20,701 nt of DNA, from assembly GCA_003519545.1 (NCBI GenBank), contig DOWN01000135.1, forward strand, positions 1 through 20,701, read 5' to 3'. The notes beneath the pieces are model-generated. The model ran no database searches, was not told the DNA's origin, and saw only the letters and a list, made by a program, of their open reading frames with translations. This stretch comes from Bacteroidota bacterium. Its GTDB lineage: Bacteria > Bacteroidota > Ignavibacteria > Tepidaquicellales > Tepidaquicellaceae. The position numbers were made by a program, and so were the translations under genes. Below, one piece after another: positions 1-7,878 of this stretch (its first letter is position 1; each line of letters begins with the position of its first letter).

Positions 1-26
1 ATATAATACTTTTACTTATAACAATA

Positions 27-1748
27 TTACAAATAATTAAAATTTACCCATTGCCATATATAAAAACTGTTATCATTGTTACCATTCAAATACGACTTCC
101 AAATTTTATTTACTTCTGATTTAATGAAAAATTTGTTTTGTGAAAATTTTTCTATTTCTTCATCAAAGAATTTTTTCAATTCGTTCGAAATCCATTCCCT
201 TTGAGGTGTTTGCAATGGTCTTTTTGGTGCCAATGCTATCTTGTCACCAAGATATTTTTTAGTAATTTCTCTCAATAACCATTTCGTTGTATTGTTTTTA
301 TATTTAAGCTCATAAGGTAATGAAAATGCAAGCTCTACCAATCTGTGATCTAAAAAAGGTTCTCTTAATTCTGTGCTATGCATCATTGAGATGCGGTCAT
401 TAAATCTTAATGCTCTCGGAATTTTCGTAAAAAATAAATCCCTGTATTGAAGGTTTTTTAATTTATCTTTAAATGGCTCAGGATACATTTCTTTTTCCGA
501 ATGACTAATAAAATCTTTTGTTAATATTTCAGGTTTAACTGCTGATGTTTTAACACCTTGTATAAGCGAATTATTATTATTATGATAGTAATCATATCCT
601 GCCCATGCCTCATCCATTCCTTGACCATCCAATAAAACTAAAACACCTTTTGTTCTTGCAACCTTAAATATATTTGACATTGCGAGTGTTGGAAATCCGC
701 CAAATGGTTCATCCTGAAATTCTGCAACTGTTTTAATTAAATTGGGAATTTCATTATAATTTAATAAACATTTATTTAAAGGAAAATTTGTCCTTGAAAT
801 TAAATCATTGACCCAGGGGAGTTCATCATAATCAGGATTATCAGAATAAAATGTAAATGCATTGATATCGGAGTTACCGGGATATTTATTTGATACCAAC
901 GCCAATAAAGTGGAGGAATCAAGTCCGCCTGAAATATTAAATCCAACCGGAACATCTGCTCTGAATCTGTAATCTATTGTTTCACTTAATAAAGCGGTAT
1001 ATTCTTCAGTAAATATTTTTTCAAGTTGTGAATCTAATGAATTAAATTTTTCTTCTCTTTCATAAATTTTTTCTTCAAAATTATACCATTTAAAAGTTTT
1101 AAAGTTTTGTGTGTTTAGATCATATTCTATTGCATATCCACCCGGCAATTGATTTATGTTATTATAAAAAGTTTCTTCAGGTAAACCATATGTGGAATAT
1201 ACAAAATAATTTGAAAGTGTTTTCAAATTAAACTCTTTTTTTATTCCGGCTGACCAAAGTGTTTTTATTTCACTCGCAAAATAAAAAATATTATTTTTAA
1301 AAGAATAATAAAATGGTTTAACTCCAAACCTGTCACGGGCAGCAAAAAATTTGTTTTTCTTAATATTAAATATAGCAAATGAAAACATTCCTATTAACTT
1401 ATGTAAACAACTTTCTCCCCATTTTATATATGCAGCCAATAAAACTTCAGTATCTGATGAAGTTTTAAACTCATAAAAAGATTGAAGCTGTGATTTCAAT
1501 TCTAAATAATTATATATTTCACCGTTGAATACGAGTATATAATTTCCGGAGTTATCTATGAATGGTTGATTTGAAGCAGGGTTCAAATCAATTATACTTA
1601 ATCTATTATGACCAAAAATAAAATTCTTACCTTCAAAAAAATTATTAGAATCAGGACCTCGGTGATTTTGAATTTTAATAATTCTGTTGATTACAGACTT
1701 ATTATCTTTTCCGGAATTAATATTTACTATGCCGAGTATTCCACACAT
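27..1748 (-). CDS. asnB: Asparagine synthase (glutamine-hydrolysing), polysaccharide-locus type
   Basis: Predicted cytoplasmic ATP-dependent amidotransferase of 573 residues. The N-terminal Ntn glutaminase half starts MCGILGI, so Cys2 is the nucleophile after Met removal; R49 (GHNRLSIIDL), N75-G76-E77 (FNGEIYNY) and D99 (SSDTE) are the usual glutamine-pocket residues. The synthetase half carries the PP-loop SGGLDSS at residues 273-279, which binds ATP. Length is close to that of bacterial AsnB (about 550-630). The start is fixed by the catalytic Cys2. It is the last visible gene of a leftward polysaccharide operon, 5 bp after the NeuA-type gene. Family knowledge: AsnB paralogues in O-antigen and capsule loci are thought to amidate sugar acids rather than make free asparagine. 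That role is inferred here from context only; ordinary asparagine synthesis is not excluded. Confidence 0.93.
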   Translation of the reverse strand: MCGILGIVNINSGKDNKSVINRIIKIQNHRGPDSNNFFEGKNFIFGHNRLSIIDLNPASNQPFIDNSGNYILVFNGEIYNYLELKSQLQSFYEFKTSSDTEVLLAAYIKWGESCLHKLIGMFSFAIFNIKKNKFFAARDRFGVKPFYYSFKNNIFYFASEIKTLWSAGIKKEFNLKTLSNYFVYSTYGLPEETFYNNINQLPGGYAIEYDLNTQNFKTFKWYNFEEKIYEREEKFNSLDSQLEKIFTEEYTALLSETIDYRFRADVPVGFNISGGLDSSTLLALVSNKYPGNSDINAFTFYSDNPDYDELPWVNDLISRTNFPLNKCLLNYNEIPNLIKTVAEFQDEPFGGFPTLAMSNIFKVARTKGVLVLLDGQGMDEAWAGYDYYHNNNNSLIQGVKTSAVKPEILTKDFISHSEKEMYPEPFKDKLKNLQYRDLFFTKIPRALRFNDRISMMHSTELREPFLDHRLVELAFSLPYELKYKNNTTKWLLREITKKYLGDKIALAPKRPLQTPQREWISNELKKFFDEEIEKFSQNKFFIKSEVNKIWKSYLNGNNDNSFYIWQWVNFNYL

Positions 1749-1753
1749 TACTT

Positions 1754-2443
1754 TTAACCTTTTATAATTTTTTCAGCATTTTTCCAATCATCTAATGTAT
1801 CAAGATTACAATAAATTTCCGAATCATTTTCTAAATATGAAATTCTATCGCCAAATAATGAATTCTTTTTTAATAAACATTCGGTAGATGTAATATAAAC
1901 TGATCCGTCTCTTATGAAACAATCAGGTAAATCTTGTCTTCTTGGAATTATTTTTTTATCACCCGTAGCGAGTTTTAAAAAATTTTTATTGTCCGGTTTA
2001 AATACCCAGTGTGGATTATATTCATCAGGAACTTTTCGAACGGAAATCAATGAATCCGGTTTCGTTTTCTTGAATTTCCTCAAACATTTATTAAGAAAAT
2101 CTAATTCTCTGAAAGGTGTGGTAGGCTGCAAAAGACACACTGCATCATAATCAAATCCCATTTTTTTAAGTTCTCTTAATGTAAATTGAATAACGGGTAG
2201 AGTAGGGGTATTATCTTTTGCTAATTTCTTAGGTCTTAAAAAAGGTATCCAAGCACCATAACTTAATGAAATTTTCGCAATTTTTTCTGAATCAGTAGAA
2301 ACAATTGTTTTAGAAATTAATTTACACTCTAATGAAGTTGAAATGGAATAAGCTATTAATGGTTTATTACCAAGTATTTTTATATTCTTTTTAGGAATTC
2401 CTTTTGAACCTGATCGTGCCGGTATAATTGATAATATTTTCAA
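1754..2443 (-). CDS. neuA: CMP-nonulosonate (sialic acid-type) cytidylyltransferase, NeuA-like
   Basis: Predicted to activate a nonulosonic acid (Neu5Ac or a legionaminic-type sugar) with CTP to give the CMP-sugar donor; cytoplasmic, 229 residues. The N-terminal nucleotide-binding motif IPARSGSKGIPKKN (7-20) is typical of CMP-sialate/CMP-legionaminate synthetases, and is followed by VSTDSE (48-53), LLQPTTPFR (104-112) and the sugar-side segment FIRDGSVYI (176-184). The IPARSGSKG form is closer to NeuA/LegF than to pseudaminate cytidylyltransferase PseF (IPARGGSKRIP). The start codon is TTG (complement of 2441-2443), overlapping the TGA stop of the NeuC gene as TTGA. No ATG lies before the essential loop, so TTG is well supported. 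There is no C-terminal esterase extension. The exact sugar cannot be told from sequence. Confidence 0.88.
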   Translation of the reverse strand: MKILSIIPARSGSKGIPKKNIKILGNKPLIAYSISTSLECKLISKTIVSTDSEKIAKISLSYGAWIPFLRPKKLAKDNTPTLPVIQFTLRELKKMGFDYDAVCLLQPTTPFRELDFLNKCLRKFKKTKPDSLISVRKVPDEYNPHWVFKPDNKNFLKLATGDKKIIPRRQDLPDCFIRDGSVYITSTECLLKKNSLFGDRISYLENDSEIYCNLDTLDDWKNAEKIIKG

Positions 2444-3594
2444 TAGTTTAATGTTTTATGAAATCTTAATGGGACTGTGGCAATTATATCTGAAATCAAT
2501 TCTCCGGATTTTCCATCCCCATAAATGAAATCTCTTTCTCTCTTTCCAGATTTCAATAAAGTATCAATGGCATTTTTTAATTGAACTATATCATAATCTA
2601 CATCAATTACATTTTTTCCTCTTTCTCTTTTTGTCTGACGTGAGCCAATATTAACCACAGGCACTCCAAGAAATGAACATTCTCTAATCCCAACACTTGA
2701 ATTTCCAATTAAACATTTTGAATTGTAAAGTAACTTAAGAAAATCTTCTGATTCCATATTTTTAAAAAAATGAAATTTATCAGATTTTTTATTTTCTCTG
2801 AAAGATCTTATTCCATTTGATGTGCCGTCTGCTCCTGCATCAATATTTGGCCAGAAAAATAACACAGGATAATTTATAGAATTTACCGCTTCGAGTGTTA
2901 CTTCAATTTGTTTTTTTGATTCTGAATATTCAGTAGTGACCGGGTGTTGCATTACAACAACATAACCATTTCTTATATCCGGAAAAGACCCAACCCCGCC
3001 ATATTTTTTATATAAATCAAAATCTAATTCAGGTTTCAACAAAATGTCTGCTGCAATATCAATTGATGGACAACCGGTATTAAATACAAATTCTGGATCT
3101 TCTCCCATCTTAATAATATTTTCACGGGCTTTTTCAGTGGATGCAAAATGTATATCTGACAGTTTGGTTATTGAATGTCTGACTTTTTCATCAATATTAC
3201 CTGTAATTTCTCCTCCTTGTATATGTGCAAGGGGGATATTCATATAACTTGCTGAAATAGCTGTAGCCATTGTTTCATATCTGTCTGCAATTGTTATTAC
3301 TACATCGGGTTTTATATTATCAAAAACAGTAGATAATTCTAATATACCAATTCCTGTTGTTTTTGCCATACTCGTAAGATTTTCACCTTCGAGAACATTA
3401 AATACTTTTGCAGTTATTTCGAAACCGTCTTTTTCTATGAAATTAATTGTAGAGCCATATCTGTCCAATAATGCTGAAGCTGCTATCACAAGCTGGAATT
3501 CAACATTAGGATTTTTACTTAAAGCAGTCAAAACAGTTTTTACGCGACTGTAACTCGGTCTTGATGTAACAACCACACAAACTTTTCTTTTCAT
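2440..3594 (-). CDS. neuC: Hydrolysing UDP-N-acetylglucosamine 2-epimerase, NeuC/LegG type
   Basis: Predicted to hydrolyse and epimerise a UDP-HexNAc sugar (UDP-GlcNAc to ManNAc in the NeuC case), the first committed step to a nonulosonic acid; 384 residues, cytoplasmic, GT-B fold. Family landmarks are the N-terminal VVTSRPSYSRV (8-18), ADRYET (103-108), HIQGGEITGN with RHSITK (124-144), and the C-terminal GNSSVGIRE with NIGSRQTKRERG that contacts the nucleotide. Layout and length match NeuC (about 380-390) rather than the WecB class. Its ATG overlaps the NeuB stop by four bases (ATGA, 3591-3594), indicating translational coupling. LegG, which acts on a 2,4-diacetamido-trideoxy sugar, is the main alternative. 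No dehydratase, aminotransferase or acetyltransferase for that route is visible, but the locus is cut on the left. Confidence 0.88.
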   Translation of the reverse strand: MKRKVCVVVTSRPSYSRVKTVLTALSKNPNVEFQLVIAASALLDRYGSTINFIEKDGFEITAKVFNVLEGENLTSMAKTTGIGILELSTVFDNIKPDVVITIADRYETMATAISASYMNIPLAHIQGGEITGNIDEKVRHSITKLSDIHFASTEKARENIIKMGEDPEFVFNTGCPSIDIAADILLKPELDFDLYKKYGGVGSFPDIRNGYVVVMQHPVTTEYSESKKQIEVTLEAVNSINYPVLFFWPNIDAGADGTSNGIRSFRENKKSDKFHFFKNMESEDFLKLLYNSKCLIGNSSVGIRECSFLGVPVVNIGSRQTKRERGKNVIDVDYDIVQLKNAIDTLLKSGKRERDFIYGDGKSGELISDIIATVPLRFHKTLNY

Positions 3595-4580
3595 TTAATA
3601 TCAGAATAATTAATAAATGAATTTTCACTAAGATTATTTTTCAAAATTTTTCCTAATAACTTATCGTATTCACGTGGATCAATACCTTTACCAAAAGGTT
3701 TTTTAGTTTCTAAGTCATCCGCAGATAAAACATGCCCTATAGATAAATTTTTATTAACAGATAAACTTTTACCAAACCGGGTTTTGTTTTCAGAAATATT
3801 ATTATCTGCTAATTTCTCATTTTTCAATGATAAATTAATTTTACGAATACCATCAACAAGAATCTTAACTTCTTCGATTGTCAATGAAGCAGGGGAATCA
3901 GGCCCAAACATTTTTTTATCAAATGTTATATGAAATTCAATAATTTCCGCTCCCAGTGCCGTAGCTGCAAGTGAAGAATAAATCTCACCGGAATGATCAG
4001 AATAACCTGTTTTCACTTTATATTTATTTTTTAAATATTTTATTCTGTTTAAATTCCATAATTCAGGAGGTGATGGATAAGATGTAATACAATGAAGCAA
4101 GGAAATTTTATTTTCAAATTTTTTATATCTGTTAAATAAAGTTTCAAGTTCGGATTCATCAGCAAGCCCTGTAGAAATTATTACTTCTTTACCTGTACTG
4201 AAAATTTTATCAAGCAATAAATAATTATTAATTTCGCCGCTTCCAATTTTAAATTTTTTAACGTCAAGTTTTTGTAGAAGATCAAATGCAGCAATTGAAA
4301 ATGGCGAAGATAAGAATTCAAATCTGGCATCCTCACAATGTTTTTTAATCCCTTGCCATTCCTCGAATGTAAACTCCATTCTTTTCCAGTAATCAAATCT
4401 TGTTTTATCTTTATATGAAAATTTAATTCTAAAATCTTCAAATTCACTGCTCTCAGCAGATGCGATATGAGTCTGAAATTTAATTGCATCAACACCCGTA
4501 TTTTTTAGTGCATCTATATAAGAATGCGCAATCCCAAGAGATCCGTCATGCGCTTGACCTATTTCTGCAATTATATACAT
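3591..4580 (-). CDS. neuB: Nonulosonic acid synthase, NeuB/LegI family with SAF domain
   Basis: Predicted to condense phosphoenolpyruvate with ManNAc or a related 6-carbon sugar to form a 9-carbon nonulosonic acid; 329 residues. The N-terminal TIM barrel begins IIAEIGQAHDGS (3-14) and includes IKFQTH (33-38), KIGSGE (111-116), YSDHSGEIY (193-201) and IEFHITFD (214-221). H196 and H217 fall where NeuB enzymes carry the two Mn-binding histidines. A C-terminal antifreeze/SAF domain spans about 268-329 (RFGKSLSV to INYSDI). The GQAHDGSLG opening differs from the GCNHNG of classical Neu5Ac synthases, so the donor sugar is uncertain. It follows the tyrosine-kinase gene with a one-base stop/start overlap (TAATG around 4580), an operonic arrangement. 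Confidence 0.88.
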   Translation of the reverse strand: MYIIAEIGQAHDGSLGIAHSYIDALKNTGVDAIKFQTHIASAESSEFEDFRIKFSYKDKTRFDYWKRMEFTFEEWQGIKKHCEDARFEFLSSPFSIAAFDLLQKLDVKKFKIGSGEINNYLLLDKIFSTGKEVIISTGLADESELETLFNRYKKFENKISLLHCITSYPSPPELWNLNRIKYLKNKYKVKTGYSDHSGEIYSSLAATALGAEIIEFHITFDKKMFGPDSPASLTIEEVKILVDGIRKINLSLKNEKLADNNISENKTRFGKSLSVNKNLSIGHVLSADDLETKKPFGKGIDPREYDKLLGKILKNNLSENSFINYSDIK

Positions 4581-6820
4581 TAATTATTTTTCTTTTTGGA
4601 ATCCCCGGAATAATAATAGTAATAATTATAATAATATCCGTAGCTTGTGTTAAATTTAAAGTTATTTAATACTGCTCCAAGAAGATTATGTGGATTTATT
4701 CTTTTTAATTGATTGTAAGTTTTAAAGAATGCTTTCTTATCAGTTTTTTCTGCCTGAGCTACCAATACAGTTCCATCAGTAAGATTATATAAAATTTCCG
4801 AATCAGTGACACTAATTAACGGCGGTGAGTCAAGTATTACAATATCATATTTAGATTCTACTAGCTCAAGAAATTTTTTCATTTGTAATGATCCAAGCAT
4901 TTCAGATGGATTGGGAGGAATTGTTCCTGCGGTAATTACAGATAAGTTATCAAAACCGGAATCTCTGACTATATCTTCAAAATTTACATGGTGAAATAAA
5001 AAATCACTTAGTCCGGGGAATCTGTCAAATTCGAAAACCGTATGAACTCTCGGTTTTCTTAAATCGCAATCAATTAAAATAACTTTTTTATTATCTAAAG
5101 CAAAACTTCCCGCTAAATTAACTGAAACTATAGTCTTTCCGTCAGATGGTAGGGAACTCGTTACAAGTATTGTCTTTAATGGTTTATCCTCAAGCTTTGA
5201 AAAAGTTATGCGAGTTCTCAACGCTTTAAATGCTTCACTAATTTGTGATGAAGGCTTTTTTGCTACTATAAAATCATTAGTCGGATCGGATTTATCGGTA
5301 ATCTGTTCTATGTTTGGAATCCAGCTGAGAAGTGAAACACCTTTGGATTCAAGCTCTTCCGGAGTTGAAAGATTTTTATTAAAATATATTCTCATTAGTG
5401 CAAACGCTAACCCAATTATTAATCCCGCAATGATTCCAAATATATTCATATTTCTTCTGTCGGGTCCTATTGGAGAATTATCATCATAACCTGGATCAAT
5501 AACATAAGATTTTATAGTTTGTGTTCTTTCATTTATCAGAGACTCCTGGTAATTACTTTCTAGTGCAGCATAGAGCTTTTCAGCTGCAAGTTTATCTCGT
5601 TCAAGTTTTGCATATTCAATCACTTGACTTGGTAAAGTTTTTATCTGTGCATTATATTGACTACTAAGCGAATTTACAATTCCAATCTTATTCTGAATGG
5701 CTTGTTTTTGAATATTTGCTTTAAAGAGCTCTGTTGTTAAATCATTTTTGATATCAGGAGTTAAGGATGTTATTCCTATAACAAACTCTTCGTAATATTT
5801 ATCATATTGAGATTTTAAAGTACTTATTTTTTTATTATAATCTGATTCAACTTTTGCATAAACCTGAGGATTTTCTACTGTAGATAATTCAATGTCGCGT
5901 TTTACTTCTAAAGAAGCAATTTCGTTAGAAATAGTTGTAAATTTAGACTGGTTTGCTTGTGAGTTAACATATAAATCAACTTCAGGACTAATTTCTGAAA
6001 TTTTTCTTCTTAAATTATTTATTTGAATTTCAACGGCGTTTAATTCGATTTTCCCAAGATTTTTAATATTCTCTACTTCAGATGATTTTCCAAGAAGTTC
6101 AGAAACATTTTGTTGAACATCAACTATACCATTTTGTTTTTGAAAATTCTCAAGATTGCTTTCAGCTATTGAAAGCTCATTAAATTTTTTTTCTTTTTCA
6201 TTTTCAAGAAATTTTCGTTTTAAAGTTAATTCTGACTTACTAAGTTCAAGACTATAAGAGAGATATGAGTTAGCATAGATTATTGAAATTAAACTAGCTT
6301 CAGGAAAAGAAGTACTTTTTACAGAAATATCGATAATATTAAGATTTTTAGGAGCTGTGATGGATGCCATACCTTCGAGGCGTTTCCTTAATCCATCTTC
6401 GTTAATCAGATTATAAGTGTTTTCTTTATTTTTAATATATAAATTTGGATATAAAGATTTATCTATATCTTTGATCGTATTTAAAGTATCTAAAATAGAT
6501 TTTGCTACTATTTCCCGAACATAATATCCTTTCATAATAGCAATTTGACTTTGAATATCACTTCCCGCAGATCCTTCAGGAACCGATAAACCTGTTAAAA
6601 TACTTTGTTGTTTTTTTTCTACGTTTATTTGAACTTTTGATTGGTAAATATTAGGGAGAGATCGGGCGAAGAAAAAAGCAACAAGAAAACCGACTATAGT
6701 AGTTATTAAAATTATATATTTATACTTTAATATGGAAAAGAAATAAAAACGAATATCATTTATAGTAGTTTCGGTCCCACTTTTTGTTTCATCAATAAAT
6801 ATATCCTGATTTTTGTTCAT
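4580..6820 (-). CDS. Polysaccharide co-polymerase / BY-tyrosine autokinase (Wzc/ExoP-like)
   Basis: Inner-membrane chain-length regulator fused to a cytoplasmic bacterial tyrosine kinase, 746 residues. The N-terminal Wzz domain has one transmembrane helix at about 34-52 and a long periplasmic part rich in predicted coiled coil (about 195-430). A second helix lies at about 458-480, after a proline/glycine-containing approach (SPIGPDRR). The kinase domain has Walker A TSSLPSDGKTIVS (554-566), Walker A' ILIDCDLRKP (581-590) and Walker B VILDSPP (661-667). The tail is a striking tyrosine cluster, nine Tyr within residues 727-737, the expected autophosphorylation site. A single-polypeptide kinase of this kind is the usual Gram-negative form. 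It lies 4 bp after the SLBB gene and would work with it in export and polymerisation. No cognate phosphatase is visible in the window. Confidence 0.93.
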   Translation of the reverse strand: MNKNQDIFIDETKSGTETTINDIRFYFFSILKYKYIILITTIVGFLVAFFFARSLPNIYQSKVQINVEKKQQSILTGLSVPEGSAGSDIQSQIAIMKGYYVREIVAKSILDTLNTIKDIDKSLYPNLYIKNKENTYNLINEDGLRKRLEGMASITAPKNLNIIDISVKSTSFPEASLISIIYANSYLSYSLELSKSELTLKRKFLENEKEKKFNELSIAESNLENFQKQNGIVDVQQNVSELLGKSSEVENIKNLGKIELNAVEIQINNLRRKISEISPEVDLYVNSQANQSKFTTISNEIASLEVKRDIELSTVENPQVYAKVESDYNKKISTLKSQYDKYYEEFVIGITSLTPDIKNDLTTELFKANIQKQAIQNKIGIVNSLSSQYNAQIKTLPSQVIEYAKLERDKLAAEKLYAALESNYQESLINERTQTIKSYVIDPGYDDNSPIGPDRRNMNIFGIIAGLIIGLAFALMRIYFNKNLSTPEELESKGVSLLSWIPNIEQITDKSDPTNDFIVAKKPSSQISEAFKALRTRITFSKLEDKPLKTILVTSSLPSDGKTIVSVNLAGSFALDNKKVILIDCDLRKPRVHTVFEFDRFPGLSDFLFHHVNFEDIVRDSGFDNLSVITAGTIPPNPSEMLGSLQMKKFLELVESKYDIVILDSPPLISVTDSEILYNLTDGTVLVAQAEKTDKKAFFKTYNQLKRINPHNLLGAVLNNFKFNTSYGYYYNYYYYYSGDSKKKNN

Positions 6821-6824
6821 TGTA

Positions 6825-7379
6825 TTAATTAGTCCTTGTAATGGTAATTATTAAAGCAGCAAGAGAGGCAATGGGGGTAACAAACAATAATACATCTTTT
6901 ACATAATCAAAAAAAGTTTTTTCAGGTTCAAATTTAAAAATTAACATATCCCCAGGTTGTAATAGTAGGTTATCTATAGAATATGAATTTTGATCTTTTA
7001 AGAATATTTTTTCAAGATTGAAGCTTTTTACTTCATTGGAAGATATGCTGTTAAAACCTTTTTTCGGTCGAAGTAATTTTATATCACCAAATAATTTTTC
7101 GCTTGATTTAATTCCGGAATATGAAATGATGTCTATTAAAGTTGTGCCTTCCGGAACTATGTATTTTCCTGGGTTAATTACACCTCCCCAAACTATAACT
7201 TCAAAATTTACTTTCTTTATATCAGAATAATCATATAAACCAAAAGCTGATTTAATCATTGGATCAGCTACAATTAACGATGTATCTTGTGATAAAAGAG
7301 TATTGTAGTGGAGTATATTTAAAATTATAAAAAAAAATAAATAGGTTTTTCTCAATTTAAATAAATTAAAATTAAACAA
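6825..7379 (-). CDS. Minimal SLBB-domain polysaccharide export protein
   Basis: Small predicted envelope protein of 184 residues. An N-terminal signal-like segment (LRKTYLFFFIILNIL, 9-23) is followed by one SLBB-type domain (VNFEVIVWGGVINPGKYIVP at 57-76, continuing to about 105), a second strand-rich part ending LLLQPGDMLIF (138-148), and a hydrophobic C-terminal helix (about 163-181). The SLBB core is characteristic of Wza/OtsA-type exporters, but the poly_export domain that normally precedes it is missing and the protein is about half the usual length. It lies just before the Wzc-type gene, which supports an export role. The first in-frame start is TTG (complement of 7377-7379), overlapping the upstream gene by 8 bp. 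A second TTG at codon 9 (start at 7355) would give MRKTYLFFF, an equally good signal peptide. No suitable ATG exists before residue 41. Confidence 0.75.
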   Translation of the reverse strand: MFNFNLFKLRKTYLFFFIILNILHYNTLLSQDTSLIVADPMIKSAFGLYDYSDIKKVNFEVIVWGGVINPGKYIVPEGTTLIDIISYSGIKSSEKLFGDIKLLRPKKGFNSISSNEVKSFNLEKIFLKDQNSYSIDNLLLQPGDMLIFKFEPEKTFFDYVKDVLLFVTPIASLAALIITITRTN

Positions 7380-7653
7380 ATAGATTAGTTAAAACAAATC
7401 GTAATAATAAAACAGTAATTATAATAATAACTAAATAAATCAGTAAAGATTTAAATGCAGTTTTTGCAAATATATATTTAAATTTCATACTTCTCCATCC
7501 ACAATTTTTACATGAGTAATATTTGAACATAAATACGTGAACAAATTTTTCAAAAATATTTCTTGATCGTGATTTTTTTAGGGTCCCAAAATTTTTACAT
7601 GAAGGACATCTTTCCAGAGAGATATTTCTACTTACAAATATTTTCAATACCAT
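7372..7653 (-). CDS. Small membrane-anchored zinc-ribbon protein, function unknown
   Basis: Unrecognised protein at the head of the polysaccharide operon. From the ATG at 7651-7653 it is 93 residues; an ATG at 7779 would add 42 lysine- and phenylalanine-rich residues with no recognisable feature, so the shorter form is preferred but not proven. It carries a paired zinc-ribbon signature, CPSC and CKNC, separated by 28 residues with several basic residues between, and a C-terminal hydrophobic helix of about 20 residues (SLLIYLVIIIITVLLLRF) that would anchor it in the membrane with the ribbon probably cytoplasmic. Its stop overlaps the next gene by 8 bp, so it is likely co-transcribed with the SLBB and kinase genes. 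A regulatory or assembly role in polysaccharide export is conceivable, but only by association. Confidence 0.6.
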   Translation of the reverse strand: MVLKIFVSRNISLERCPSCKNFGTLKKSRSRNIFEKFVHVFMFKYYSCKNCGWRSMKFKYIFAKTAFKSLLIYLVIIIITVLLLRFVLTNLFV

Positions 7654-7779
7654 TTTGCTGAAAATAAAGAATTTGAAAATTGAATCAACTTTTAATATTA
7701 TCGTTGCAACATTCAAATTAAACTTAACTAAAATTAGTTTCAATTCATAAAATTTCCATACATTGATGATTAACCACAT

Positions 7780-7878
7780 TCGTACAAAACGTTGAAATAA
7801 ATAAGGTTAGTTTAAGGAATATTAATTCCATAATATTTATTTTTGTTTTTTGAACAATAAAAATAAACAAACTTGACT
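7780..7878. other. Intergenic: probable upstream region of the leftward operon
   Basis: About 100 very AT-rich bases between the longest possible start of the leftward operon and the transposase fossil. The promoter of the seven-gene polysaccharide operon most likely lies here, or down to 7654 if the shorter zinc-ribbon start is right. A short inverted repeat GGAAT-ATTA-ATTCC (7816-7829) is visible. No confident -10/-35 or Bacteroidota -7/-33 elements could be assigned. Confidence 0.35.

Noticed and set aside
4181..4495. 104-codon frame inside neuB on the same strand
   Set aside because: Alternate-frame shadow of a clearly conserved gene, with leucine/isoleucine-rich sequence resembling no family.
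7654..7779. 42-residue N-terminal extension of the zinc-ribbon protein from the ATG at 7779
   Set aside because: Not excluded, but it has no recognisable feature, is low-complexity AT-rich coding, and would take up most of the probable promoter region; the ATG at 7651-7653 gives a compact ribbon-plus-helix protein.
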